A DNA stretch of 64,000 nucleotides, from contig JACAAK010000001.1 of assembly GCA_025093985.1 (NCBI GenBank), positions 2,914,001-2,978,000 on the forward strand, written 5' to 3'. Positions 1 through 9,032 of the stretch are shown here, piece by piece. A program made the position numbers and the translations under genes. Each line of letters opens with the position of its first letter. Positions within the stretch are counted from its first letter, which is position 1. The DNA is from Calvatia gigantea (Eukaryota; Basidiomycota; Agaricomycetes; Agaricales; Lycoperdaceae). The notes beneath the pieces were generated by a model. The model did no database searches. It was given only the letters and a program-made list of their open reading frames with translations, and was not told where the DNA came from.

Positions 1-1267
1 GATATGGGGAAATGTGTTGTGATGTCCCTGAATCAAAAATCTCGATCTGCATTGTGGTAAGTGGTTCCTGGACCTGGCCTACAGTGACTTCATCACTGAT
101 ATCACACACATTGGTGTCAGAGTTGTCCTCTTCGACAGCTTCCTCAATGAACCACTCCCCTTCAAGATCACCTATTTCCATTGTTATCGACGAGAACACC
201 CAATCATCATTGTCATCCACCCTGGTATCTGACTCATCATCTTCAGCACCAATCTCTACAGCAAGAGACTCATCGAAGTCATCTTCAACGATGTTAGCCG
301 AACTACTACCACCACCCTTTCCCTTTCCTTGGGGGCTGGTCCCACCACTGTGGTTTCCATCCCAAGTGGTCTTCTTCTTAGGGCATTCATGCCGCCAGTG
401 TCTGAATTCTCCACATTCATGGCACTTCCCCTTTCTTCCACCCTTCTTCAGCTGCCATGCTGGCTTGCCTCCACCTCCAACAAATATGGCATCGTCTGCA
501 TCCGGCTTGGATAAGGATTTCCCAGAATGGTTAGATCGGGTGCACTCCCATTTGTCACTGATCAGAATGATCAAGACATCAGGGTCTATAGTATGGTTAA
601 GGGATGAGTGAAGGCAGGCGGCCGAGAGCTGTCCAGATGTGAAATTTGAGAGCCAACGAGGTAGGGAAGATATAACTGTGCTTCAGTAGTCATCGTCACT
701 GATTTGGACACTGACAGCCGACAATTCATTTCGCTTTGCACTAAGGCCATTCAAGAAGAGTCGAACATTACCCTTGTCTGGGCAATGGGATGCCATGAAG
801 TCGCAACAAAGGCGTGCCTGTGAGAAGGTACCCTTGTAAGTGTATTCCTGAACAACGTTGTCCCACATCATTTTGACACTGGAGCACCAAGTGATGGTCA
901 TAAGGGTTGAGTCGGGGATTTTTTGGAATAACAGGGATCTTGTGACATGCTCGTTTTGGTTCCATGTGTCAATCATCTCCTGGGTGACTGTAGGTGCAGG
1001 AGGTGTCAGAATGGCATCAGGTGAAGGTGAAGGGGTTGTTGATCCCTCTGGTGCCTTTAGTGTACCAGAGGTACTCGCAGAGGGTGAGGGCTCAGCCAGG
1101 GCAGGTCCAGGGAGCTTCATGCGCTTCTTTGTTCCGTCAAAGTGGCCCCAGAGGCCTCTCATCTCGACTTCGGTCATGAACCTGAGTGAAAACACAGCCC
1201 AGTTCATACCTGCCAGCTCGAGTTTGGGAACAGAAGAGGGGAGAGCATTATTCACGGTTGAGGCCAT
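1..1267 (-). pseudogene. Ty1/copia-type retrotransposon gag-pol, 5' part, one in-frame stop
   Basis: Reading begins at ATG 1267 and runs off the left edge. The first ~194 residues look like the copia-type gag polypeptide (UBN2 class), with the typical stretch ending in ISDDDY. A TGA at 683-685 then interrupts the frame. The same frame continues without further stops through SLPRWLSNFTSGQ, a CCHC zinc knuckle (C-H-E-C-x4-H-x4-C, about 430-390), an acidic linker, and a DSGTSQHIS aspartic-protease active site at about 30-1. Integrase and reverse transcriptase lie outside the window. Relatives have Arg at the stop position (family knowledge), so CGA to TGA is the likely change. The element is probably inactive unless the stop is read through. 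The PBS and 5' LTR lie immediately to the right. The copia assignment is firm; activity is doubtful. Confidence 0.88.
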
Positions 1268-1312
1268 AATGTTCGCGCAAGCAATAATCTGTATTAGAAT
1301 AGCAACAGGTCG

Positions 1313-1323
1313 GGGCCCATAAC
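1313..1323 (-). other. Primer binding site (half-tRNA-iMet type)
   Basis: The + strand here reads GGGCCCATAAC, identical to the anticodon-loop region of eukaryotic initiator tRNA-Met. On the element's strand this is a PBS lying one base after the LTR end TCTACA. Priming by an initiator-tRNA half molecule is known for Drosophila copia and relatives. The position between LTR and gag supports the call. Confidence 0.75.
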
Positions 1324-1324
1324 T

Positions 1325-1688
1325 TGTAGAAAAATCTGTATAAACTCAGTAACTCGTTATACACACGAGAGCTCTATATATTAGTCACCTGTATAAACTG
1401 GTGATAGAATGAGCTTGGGTCTGGCTACGGAAGGAAGGATAACATACCTCAGTAACTTGTTATATGCACAAGAACTGAGGTATTCAGCTAATGAGACTAT
1501 GGTACTTAAGCAATATCATAAGGCAGGGTCGTATGTGAAAACTTCATGTATCTAAGAGTCATGGCACTATGTTAAGTGTCCATCTATGAAATAGGTGCCC
1601 ACCGTGTAAGTCTAACTGGCATGACAGTGGGCGCTCTGATGGCCAGTATGGCACTCCGCATGTCTCGGAGCGGTTTGGCAATTCAACA
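1325..1688 (-). repeat. 5' LTR of the copia element
   Basis: On the minus strand this 364-bp segment starts TGTTGA and ends TCTACA, the usual TG...CA ends. It is followed after one base by the PBS and then by gag. A TATATA stretch lies near 1374-1380. Two direct repeats of about 30 bp (1346-1375 and 1448-1477) lie inside it, each containing a 5-bp-stem hairpin. The right end abuts the last Lys codon of a mariner transposase, which fixes the insertion point. The partner 3' LTR is outside the window, so LTR identity cannot be checked here. Confidence 0.75.
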
Positions 1689-2699
1689 CTTTGTATAGCC
1701 CCCTTTGGCCTGTAAAACAGCCTGAACCCTCCTAGGCATACTCTCTATCAAATTCTGACACACTGATGCAGGAGTTTTGCCCCATTCTATATCCACCCTT
1801 TCTCTGAGTTCAGTTATGCTGGAAGGGTAGTTTTCATACTCTTCTAGCCTGTTTTTGACATAAGTCCAGAGCTGTTCAATGGGATTAAGGTCTGGGGACT
1901 GTGGTGGCCACTCTATAACCTTTAAACCACTGTTTTCAAGCCACATTTTTGCTTTTTTGCTTGTGTGTTTGGGGTCATTGTCCTGTTGGAAAAGGACTTG
2001 CCACTTCTTCTTCCTGTATTTCTTGAGACTTTGGTAAAGTTTGTCATCCAAAATGTGAACATAAAGGTCACCATCCATGGTACCTTCAATGTGGTGTATA
2101 TGGCCAGGCCCCTGCCATAGCATGCACCCCCATATCATGCAAGAACCTCCTCCAAACTTGACAGTTCCATTCACCAGCCTGTCACTAAGCCCCTCTCCTG
2201 CTGTTTTCCACACCCAATGCCTTCCATCTGACCCCATCTGATTGATTTTAGTCTCATCTGTCCAAACTACCTGCTTCCAGTCCTCCACAGTCCAGTTTGC
2301 ATATGTTTTTGCAAATACCAGCCTCTTCTGCTTGTGAACCCTAGTGAGTAAAGGCTGTTTTCTCTTCACTACAGCCTTCATCCCTGCCCTTTTGAGTGTC
2401 CTTCAAATTGTTTTGGATGAAACAGGTTGGTTGGTAACATTTTGGAGGGCCTTTGTGACCTGAGAGGCATTATCGGCCTTACAAGAGGTGAGAAGTCGAA
2501 TGGCATATTTGGTATCAGAGGGGGAAAGCTTGCTTGGATGGCCACCAGTGGATTTGGAAATTGTTGGCCTATGTTTAGAGCGAACTCTAGAGATAGTACT
2601 GAGGGAATAACCAGTAGTGGAAGCAATTTGGGTAGCAGTATGTCCTTTGTCAAGGAGAAAGAGGATATGATCAATCTGAGAAGAAGAGAGAGGTTTCAT
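1683..2699 (-). pseudogene. Tc1/mariner transposase with one internal stop
   Basis: ATG at 2699. Residues 1-98 form the paired-like HTH region (IDHILFLLDKGHTATQIA, then STISRV). A TGA at 2403-2405 breaks the frame, and the same frame continues with RTLKRAGMKAVVKRK, the usual Tc1 linker, so the original codon was probably CGA. The DDE domain is intact: D in WTDETK, D in QQDNDPKHT, E in SPDLNPIEQLW, with 34 residues between the last two (DD34E). The reading ends KGGYTKC-stop, but the TGT and TGA codons belong to the inserted copia LTR; family members normally end in KGG-TKY. Without the internal stop the protein would be about 330-340 aa, the family's normal size. Confidence 0.9.
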
Positions 2700-3048
2700 G
2701 TCAACAGAAGATAAGTTATTGGGTTACTTTGGCCTGGAGAAGTAAGCTTTCATCTTTATACACAATCTACTCTCATCATATGATTTTATTTGAATTTGTT
2801 TGAGAGCAGTAAACAGAGTTATGTGCCTGGAGAAGATGAGGGACAAAACCCTTCCAATGCACTCATAATATTCAATAATTCATATCTCCATAGAAACAAA
2901 GTATAATATTAAATGCTTAAACATATTTGTAGATAAGAAGCATGACTACCTTCATTTGAAATTTGAAATGAATTGGCTTAGTGGTTGCTGAGTTATTTGA
3001 GATTTCATGAAAAAGTCAAAATCATTGGAAGGGTTTTGTCCCTTACTG
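1689..3048 (-). mobile_element. Tc1/mariner (DD34E) transposon, 5' portion, split by the copia LTR
   Basis: The segment holds a Tc1-type transposase gene (1689-2699) and its 5' flank. The right boundary is at 3048: the sequence ends ...TTACTG and is followed by TA (3049-3050), the target dinucleotide of this superfamily. Beyond it an F-box coding sequence begins abruptly in mid-codon. The left end is missing because the copia LTR starts directly after the transposase's last Lys codon. The rest is expected left of the window. A second inverted copy of the terminal sequence lies at 2838-2859, so a small internally deleted relative could also be nested here. Confidence 0.8.
2838..3044. repeat. 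Inverted repeats flanking about 160 bp of AT-rich DNA
   Basis: Arms at 2838-2859 and 3023-3044 match at 21 of 22 positions in inverted orientation; the core is GGGACAAAACCCTTCCAATG. The right arm ends the mariner element next to TA. The left arm lacks the terminal TACAGTA and is preceded by GAGAAGAT. This is either a MITE-like deletion derivative or a duplicated terminal repeat within the mariner. Confidence 0.7.
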
Positions 3049-3050
3049 TA

Positions 3051-4470
3051 GATGACTTATTGAACTCGTCCATTCTCTGATCCAAGACTTCCACCAGTGT
3101 ATCGGAGTACCATGTGGAGAGAGAATCTACCATTGCATCCTCATCTTAAACACCATCTTCAAGCACTACCCTTTTCAGGCGAGGAAGGGGTTTCACCGCC
3201 TGTCCCTCCTGCCAACTGGGCTTGAGTTTATCGAACAACGTGTGGATGTCGTGAAGTGTATAAGTGCATAGCTCGAGATTTTCAATGTTTGAACCATCGT
3301 GAATATATTCGAGGTGAGAAGTCGTAACTCTGAGTATCAGAGTCGTGAGTGTTGGCAGCAACCGGCTAAAAAATGCCTGGATATCATTATCGTCAGAGTC
3401 GGCGTCACGGAAGGTGTTCCAGTGCATCTCCCTGAGGACAGGGACATGGAGATACCGAATGAGAGCACGACTCACAAGGGCTGACGCCGGTTTCCCAATG
3501 GAATCTTGTCAGGTGTTGGAATGAGATCGGGTTGGATGGGGTGACCTGTCCTGGAGATGGTTGCCGCTGCAAGGGTGAATAGCAGCGAAAATCGACCAGA
3601 TTTGGACATTCAATGAACACTTGAACGGAGAGATCAGGTGGTACAGCTACAAGATTCAACGAAGTGAGAGTCGTCCAGGGTAGCCGGATGTTTGTGCTAA
3701 GGCGCCAAGCGCCGCTTGAAGAAAGAATCGACAGAGTGGGGCATTTGAAGGAAGCATGACCTGACCGTCGGGTACCAGACGCTCAGGAAGACTGAAGTTG
3801 AGGGAGCAGTCGCGGAGCTGAGTTAAGTGGTGGGCATGATTATGCCAGAGGCGAGGAGGATTGATCAGATGGAGCTCCCTTATCCTTGGTAAAACTTCGA
3901 TAATCAGGTCATCGACAGTTTCGTGAACAAGGCAAGAGGATCTTGGGTCGACTTCCTGGAAGAAATTGAGTGCGATAGTGAAGGGAACTCCCTTCGAGTT
4001 TACGATGAAAAGCCGTAGGAAATTCGCCTTCTTCTCTGCAGCTCTCTCCGTGATGTCCAAGGTAATCCGTGACCACAAGTGGGGACTAGACCAAAGGACT
4101 TGGCGTCAGTGCGATGAGACTGCGCCGAGGGCGAACTGGAGATATTGGTACTCCGGCACTTCCACGATACCATCTTCGGCAAAAGAGGGGAACGAATGGC
4201 GCTCGCTGAAGTCTGATGGTGAGCAAGCATACTCGAAGATGGAAGATAGTGTCTCGGTAGGTAGGGTGAGGGCGGGAGATTGTATGGCATTCAGCCTTCT
4301 CAAGAGCGTAGCCCTCTCTTCGTTGAGTTGCGCGATTAGCTGGTTCAATCGACGCGTCTCATGGTGAATGAACGCGACCTGATCATCCCAACTCCCCAGC
4401 GAGTAAGGTACCGTTGATTGAAGCTGGCCGGGATGGTTTGGTGACAGTTGGGACAAATCGTTTTTAACAT
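3051..4470 (-). pseudogene. F-box-like gene, array copy 1 (dead, truncated by mariner)
   Basis: This is a decayed copy of the genes at 5958-7508 and 9033-10580. The expected ATG is at 4470 and opens the same CPxCHQTIP motif. Damage visible against the two open copies: a one-base deletion near 4428-4431 that shifts the N-terminus; TGG to TGA at 4106-4108 (in SSH-W-CQV); a one-base deletion near 3705-3709; a one-base insertion near 3474-3478 that restores frame; and a stop TAA at 3146-3148 (in DGV-S-DE). Homology ends at 3051 inside the codons matching MDELSNS, where the mariner begins, so the last ~45 codons are missing. Long homologous stretches remain in frame (HHETRRLNQLIAQLNEE, LPTETLSSIFEYAC). 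It is clearly non-functional. Confidence 0.9.
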
Positions 4471-5011
4471 CGTTTGGAGAGAGCTGAGGTTGGTGGGGAG
4501 TCAGATGTTGTGTTGTACGCAAAATTGATGGGTGTGTACAGAACGCACATCGCATCGTTTTGTAGTTTGTCACATTGAGACTCACCGCCCCGATTGGTTG
4601 CTGATCCCAGCAATGTAACCGACTGCGATCCCGGCATTTGTTTCAAGGGATAATACTTTCCCTGGTCACCGGTTCAAATGTTCAATGGTGGTCCATTCGT
4701 TATCAGCTGTCCGGCCAGTTTAACATGCCCAGCAATGAGTACCACGGACCCGGGCCAGGACGTTTACTTTATTCCGGAATGTCAGACCTACTGAACTTCC
4801 AGGCTTATGATCTTCCAATGTGTCATAGAATATGGTATAGTGCGCCAACTTCCTGGGTTTGAAGATCGTAGCAATCATGAACGCCGTCCAGACAGTCGAA
4901 ATGTTGATCACTCTATGGACCCACAAGTGATTGCTTCTGCTTAAATAGAAGCCCAACAAATTTCCAGGCATCCAATCAACATGTCAAATAAATTACGATG
5001 TAACCACCTCA

Positions 5012-5381
5012 GGTTCCACAAATCCACGCCCGTTGCGCAAAGACATCCAAGACGACATTGGACAACACATGTGAGTGCCTGTCGCTGGTGATGTATACCT
5101 TATCAGTTTGCGGCCCATTTGCGATCTGCAATATCTGACTCTCAATGAAATCTACAAACACGAAATCGACTAGCGTGTCAGATGTGGTGTCTGCGCTAGT
5201 TAGCGGGTCGCGTGCGATAAAACCTGGCGTTTCGAGGAACAGAACGGGTGCATGAGAGACACCGTCGCCGATACCTGGGCAGGACTATACGCACGAATCA
5301 GAAAGCCATGGTCCATGAATGAGCATTGCTCAGATAAACAAAGTAAAGATGAAGGGAGACCGACGTCCCGAGCAACATATC
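5012..5381 (-). pseudogene. Fragment of metallophosphatase last exon, unit 1
   Basis: The DNA aligns with 11228-11590 of the intact gene: TTGCGCAAAGAC, the AATCTACAAACACGAAATCGA stretch, and GTCGCCGATACCTGGGCAGGAC are all recognisable. Small changes close the frame. It keeps the last exon and the preceding splice region but has no upstream exons. It is a leftover of the duplication, not an independent gene. Confidence 0.8.
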
Positions 5382-5957
5382 TTATGAGGACTGGTCTTGC
5401 GCGCCCCGCCCAGTTCCAGCTCATATCTGTGCACTGACGACAGTGCAGATTCTGGTGTTTCTTTTAACCTCATTCGTTACGGTCCCTCGAGTGGCCTGTG
5501 TCCAAATCACATTGTAAAGTGCGCGTCTTGGACAGTTTCGCCTGGAGTCCTCACGTTTGAGGATGGCCCTGTGTAGGAGTCGTGAACAGGCCGGGGAGGG
5601 AATCGTGGCCTTGACATATGAGTGTTATTGGGTCTCGTTAGCATTTCATTTCATGAGTTCGGCTGGATACTGGCAATTCAGTTGTTTCGGATTCTACTCT
5701 AGTGGTTTCGACACCTTAGGCTTCATGGCGAGTTTAGGACCCGGTGGGTCGTTCACGTTACCCCTACGCAAGGGCGATGAGTAAAGTGAAATGGTAACCA
5801 TTATGTCCATAGAAATGAGCTTGCTACGCGTTCTCATCCCTCTTACACCGCAGCTTGAACAATAATTGCATTAGATCTACAATAAGTAAACATCCATCGA
5901 GTCTGAGAACTTGTGAGCGGAGCCTGACGATGGATAGAAGGACGGGATACACCTCAA
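5382..5957. other. Unit-1 spacer shared with unit 2, gene remnant
   Basis: On the minus strand about 5382-5590 reads ILKREDSRRN and YNV-W-QATR, as in unit 2 (8441-8676), but with frame breaks. The phosphatase homology stops at 5381, so this is a different source sequence joined to the phosphatase tail. The rest up to 5957 has no recognisable gene. Confidence 0.5.
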
Positions 5958-7508
5958 TCAAAAATCGTCATCGAAACCCTCCATGATCCCAATGTTATAC
6001 CCCTTGTTGATCAACTCCGTCAATTTTGCTTCAGTCTCTGGCCTCCATTCAAGTGTGATCATCTCCATCTCGAAGGTGAAAGAACCATTGGACCCGCTCA
6101 ATCTCTGTTCCAACGTTTCCACGAGCGCGGCGGAGTAGTTTGGAGCGAGACTACCAATATGCGCCATTGTAGTCTCATTGTAAACCCCCCCTCCAATTAC
6201 GACCCTTTCCAACCGAGGAACAGGTATGATCGCCCGTCCCCCCTCCCACCACCTAGGTGTGAGTTTATGGAACAACGTACGGAAATCGCGAGTTGTACAG
6301 TTGCGTAGCACGATATTCTCGATGTTCGAATCGTCGCGGATATATTCGAGATGAGAAGTCGTGGTATCGAAAACCAGCGTCGTAAGTGTTGACGGCAAGC
6401 GGTTGAAAAAAGCCCGGGTGTCGTTATTGTCAGTGTCAGTGTCATGGAAGGTGTTCCAGTGCATCTCTCTCAGCGAAGGGACATAGAGGTATTGAATAAG
6501 AGCACGACTCCAGGGGCTGTCATCGGTTTCCCAATGGAAGCTCACCAGATGCTGGAGCGAGATTGGATTAGATAGGGTGACTGGTTCTGGAGGTGGCTGT
6601 CGGCGCGAGGGCGAGCAGCAGCGAAAGTAGACCAGATTTGGACATTGAATGAACACCTGAACAGACAGATCAGGCGGTATGAATACAAGATTCAATGTAG
6701 TGAGGGTCGTCCAGGGTAGCTGAATGTTCCTGACGGAACGCCATAGCGCTTCTTGAAGAGACAATCGGCGGAGCGGGGCATTTGAGGGAAATATGACCCG
6801 ACCGTCGGGCATGAGACGTTCGAGACGACTGAGGTTGAGGGAGCAATCACGGAGCTGGGTTAAGTAAGGGGTATAATTGTGCCATTTGCGGGGAGGGTTG
6901 ACCAGATGGAGTTCCTTTATCCTTGGTAAAGCTTCAATAATCAGGTTGTCGACATTTTCATGAACGAGGTACGAGGATCTTGGGTCAACGTCATCGGAGA
7001 AATACAGTGCGATAGTGAAGGGAACTTTCTTCGAATTTTCGATAAAAAGCTGTAGAAATGTTGCCTTCCTCTCTGCAGTTTCTTCTGTGATGTCCAAAGC
7101 GATACATGCCCACAAGCGGGGACTAGACCGAACGACTTGGCACCAGTGCGATGAAACCGCAGCGACGGTGAACTGGAGGTATTGGTACTCCGGTATCCCC
7201 ATGACATCATCCTCGGTATAAGAGGGGAATGTATGACGCTCGCTGAAGTCTGGCGGTGGGCAGGCATACTCGAAGATGGAAGATAGTGTCTCGGTAGGTA
7301 GGGTTATGGTGGGAGATTGGATGGCGTTCAGTCTTCTCAAGAGCGCAGCCCTCTCTTCGTTGAGCTGCGCGATTAGCCGGTCCAAGCGACGCGTTTCGTG
7401 GTGAATGAGGGCGACTTGATCGTCCCGACTACCGAGCAAGTTAGCCGTCGTCGACTGAATCCGGGCCGGGATGGTTTGGTGACAACTGGGACAAGTCGTT
7501 TGCGACAT
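5958..7508 (-). CDS. F-box-like protein, array copy 2
   Basis: Intronless, 516 aa from ATG 7508, chosen because it matches the start of the other copies (M-x4-CPSCHQTIP). Residues 6-9 form a CxxC. A predicted coiled coil follows (HHETRRLDRLIAQLNEERAALL). Next is an F-box-like motif, LPTETLSSIFEYACPPPDF, then WCQVVRSSPRLW and a long region with leucine-rich patches (LPRIKELHLVNPP, LTTLNLVFIPPDL, CPNLVYF). This is the common Agaricomycete layout of a short coil, an F-box and an LRR-like C-terminus. Such proteins are expected to join SCF ubiquitin ligases through Skp1 and bind a target with the C-terminus; the target is unknown. An in-frame upstream ATG exists at 7631. It lies in a tandem array with a dead copy to its left and an open copy to its right. 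Confidence 0.85.
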   Translation of the reverse strand: MSQTTCPSCHQTIPARIQSTTANLLGSRDDQVALIHHETRRLDRLIAQLNEERAALLRRLNAIQSPTITLPTETLSSIFEYACPPPDFSERHTFPSYTEDDVMGIPEYQYLQFTVAAVSSHWCQVVRSSPRLWACIALDITEETAERKATFLQLFIENSKKVPFTIALYFSDDVDPRSSYLVHENVDNLIIEALPRIKELHLVNPPRKWHNYTPYLTQLRDCSLNLSRLERLMPDGRVIFPSNAPLRRLSLQEALWRSVRNIQLPWTTLTTLNLVFIPPDLSVQVFIQCPNLVYFRCCSPSRRQPPPEPVTLSNPISLQHLVSFHWETDDSPWSRALIQYLYVPSLREMHWNTFHDTDTDNNDTRAFFNRLPSTLTTLVFDTTTSHLEYIRDDSNIENIVLRNCTTRDFRTLFHKLTPRWWEGGRAIIPVPRLERVVIGGGVYNETTMAHIGSLAPNYSAALVETLEQRLSGSNGSFTFEMEMITLEWRPETEAKLTELINKGYNIGIMEGFDDDF

Positions 7509-8095
7509 CGTTTGAAGAGAGCTGATGTTGGTAGAGAACGTCCAAACCAGGTCTTGTGGTGTTTGTATAAAATTGATGGGTGTGCAAAGAATGGACATAG
7601 CATCGTTTTTGTATGTCACAATGAGACTCATCACCCGGGTTGGTCGCCGATCCCAGCAACGTAACCGACCGCGACCCCGGCACTTGTTTCAAAGAATGAT
7701 GCCTTCCCCAGTCACCTGTTCAATTCAGTCCATTCGTTTCCGGTTGTTTGCCTGGTCTAATCCCTTTTTGCGGTATGCCCAGCAGCAACCACTACGAGCC
7801 CAAGCCAGAGCGTTCTATTCCCGAAATCTCAGACCCTCCGAACCTCCAGGCTATGATTTTCTGAGGCGTCACAAAATACGGTAGATAGTGTGCACCCACT
7901 TCCTGGTTTCGGAGATCATGGCAATCGTGAACGCCGTCCAGACAGTCAGAAGTTGAAGTAAAACCAATTTCTTATGTTTAGTATGATCCTTCCATGGACC
8001 CACAATGATTGCTTCTGCTTTAAATAGAAGCCCAACAATTTTCCAGGCATGCATCCAGCATGTTGAATTAGTTACGACGCAACCGCCCCAGCTTC

Positions 8096-8436
8096 CTCAA
8101 TTCCACGCCTGTTGCGCAAAGACACCCAAGACGACAGTGAACTGACACATCCGAACACCTCAATGCGTCGCTGGTTGTGTTACCTTATCGCTTTGCGGCC
8201 CATTTGCGACTGGATCTCAATGAAATCCACAAACAGGAGATTGATCGGCTCGTCAGGTGTTATATCTGCCCTAGTCAGCTGGTCGGGCTCGAAGAACGGA
8301 ATGGGTGCATAGGGACATCGTTGCAGATCCCTGGGCAGGACTATTTGTACGAATCGAAAAGCCATGGATGATCGATGAGCATCGCTCGGATAAGCAAAGC
8401 AAAGGTAAAAAAAGACTGACGTCCTGAGTAACATAC
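8096..8436 (-). pseudogene. Fragment of metallophosphatase last exon, unit 2
   Basis: One minus-strand frame still reads PYAPIPFFEPDQ, ADITPDEPINLLFVDFIE, which matches [13 protein letters not shown] and [18 protein letters not shown] of the intact gene. A short deletion and indels follow, so the end [14 protein letters not shown] is out of frame although its DNA survives. There are no upstream exons. It is a duplication remnant. Confidence 0.85.
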
Positions 8437-9032
8437 TTTACGATAACGAGTCTGGCGCACCCTGGCCAGTTCTAGCTCATATCTGTGCACTAGTGATAGT
8501 GAGGATTCTGGTGTTTCTTCCAAGCTCCATTCGTTATAGAGATCTCGAGTGGCCTGTGCCCAAGTCACATTGTATACCACGCGCCCTAGATAATTTCTCC
8601 TGGAGTCCTCACGCTTGAGGATGTCCTTGGTAGGAGTCGTGAACAGGTCCGGGGAAGAAGTCATGATCTTGCACACGAACGTTATAATCCAGGTCCCGTT
8701 ATCACTTCATTTTGTGGGTTCGACTGGATGCTGTCAATTTATTTGCCCGGTGCGTAAAACATGGTCATGGAACCGTAATCTTATATCCGGTGGCTTCATC
8801 GTCTCATGGCGAGTTGAGACTTAGCAGGTTGTCCACGTTACCCCCACACATCGTGGGGTGGTGACCACTGTGTCTATAGAAACGAGGTTTCAGCATGTTC
8901 TTATCCCTCTTACACCACGGCTTGACGAAAGTGAGCACTAATTGCATTAGATCTACACTAAGTAAATATTCATCCAGTCCAAAAAATTGTGTGGTGCCTA
9001 ACGATATGTACGAGGGACGCTGCACCACACAG
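8437..9032 (-). other. Unit-2 spacer with unrecognised ORF remnant
   Basis: A minus-strand reading at 8676-8450 gives TSSPDLFTTPTKDILKREDS, then NYLGRVVYNVTWAQATRDLYNEW and LVHRYELELARV. It looks protein-coding and is shared, with breaks, by unit 1. It joins the phosphatase tail at the splice-site region and is probably a fragment of a third gene captured at the duplication junction. I do not recognise the family. 8680-9032 holds only F-box 3' flank sequence shared with 5600-5957. Confidence 0.4.
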
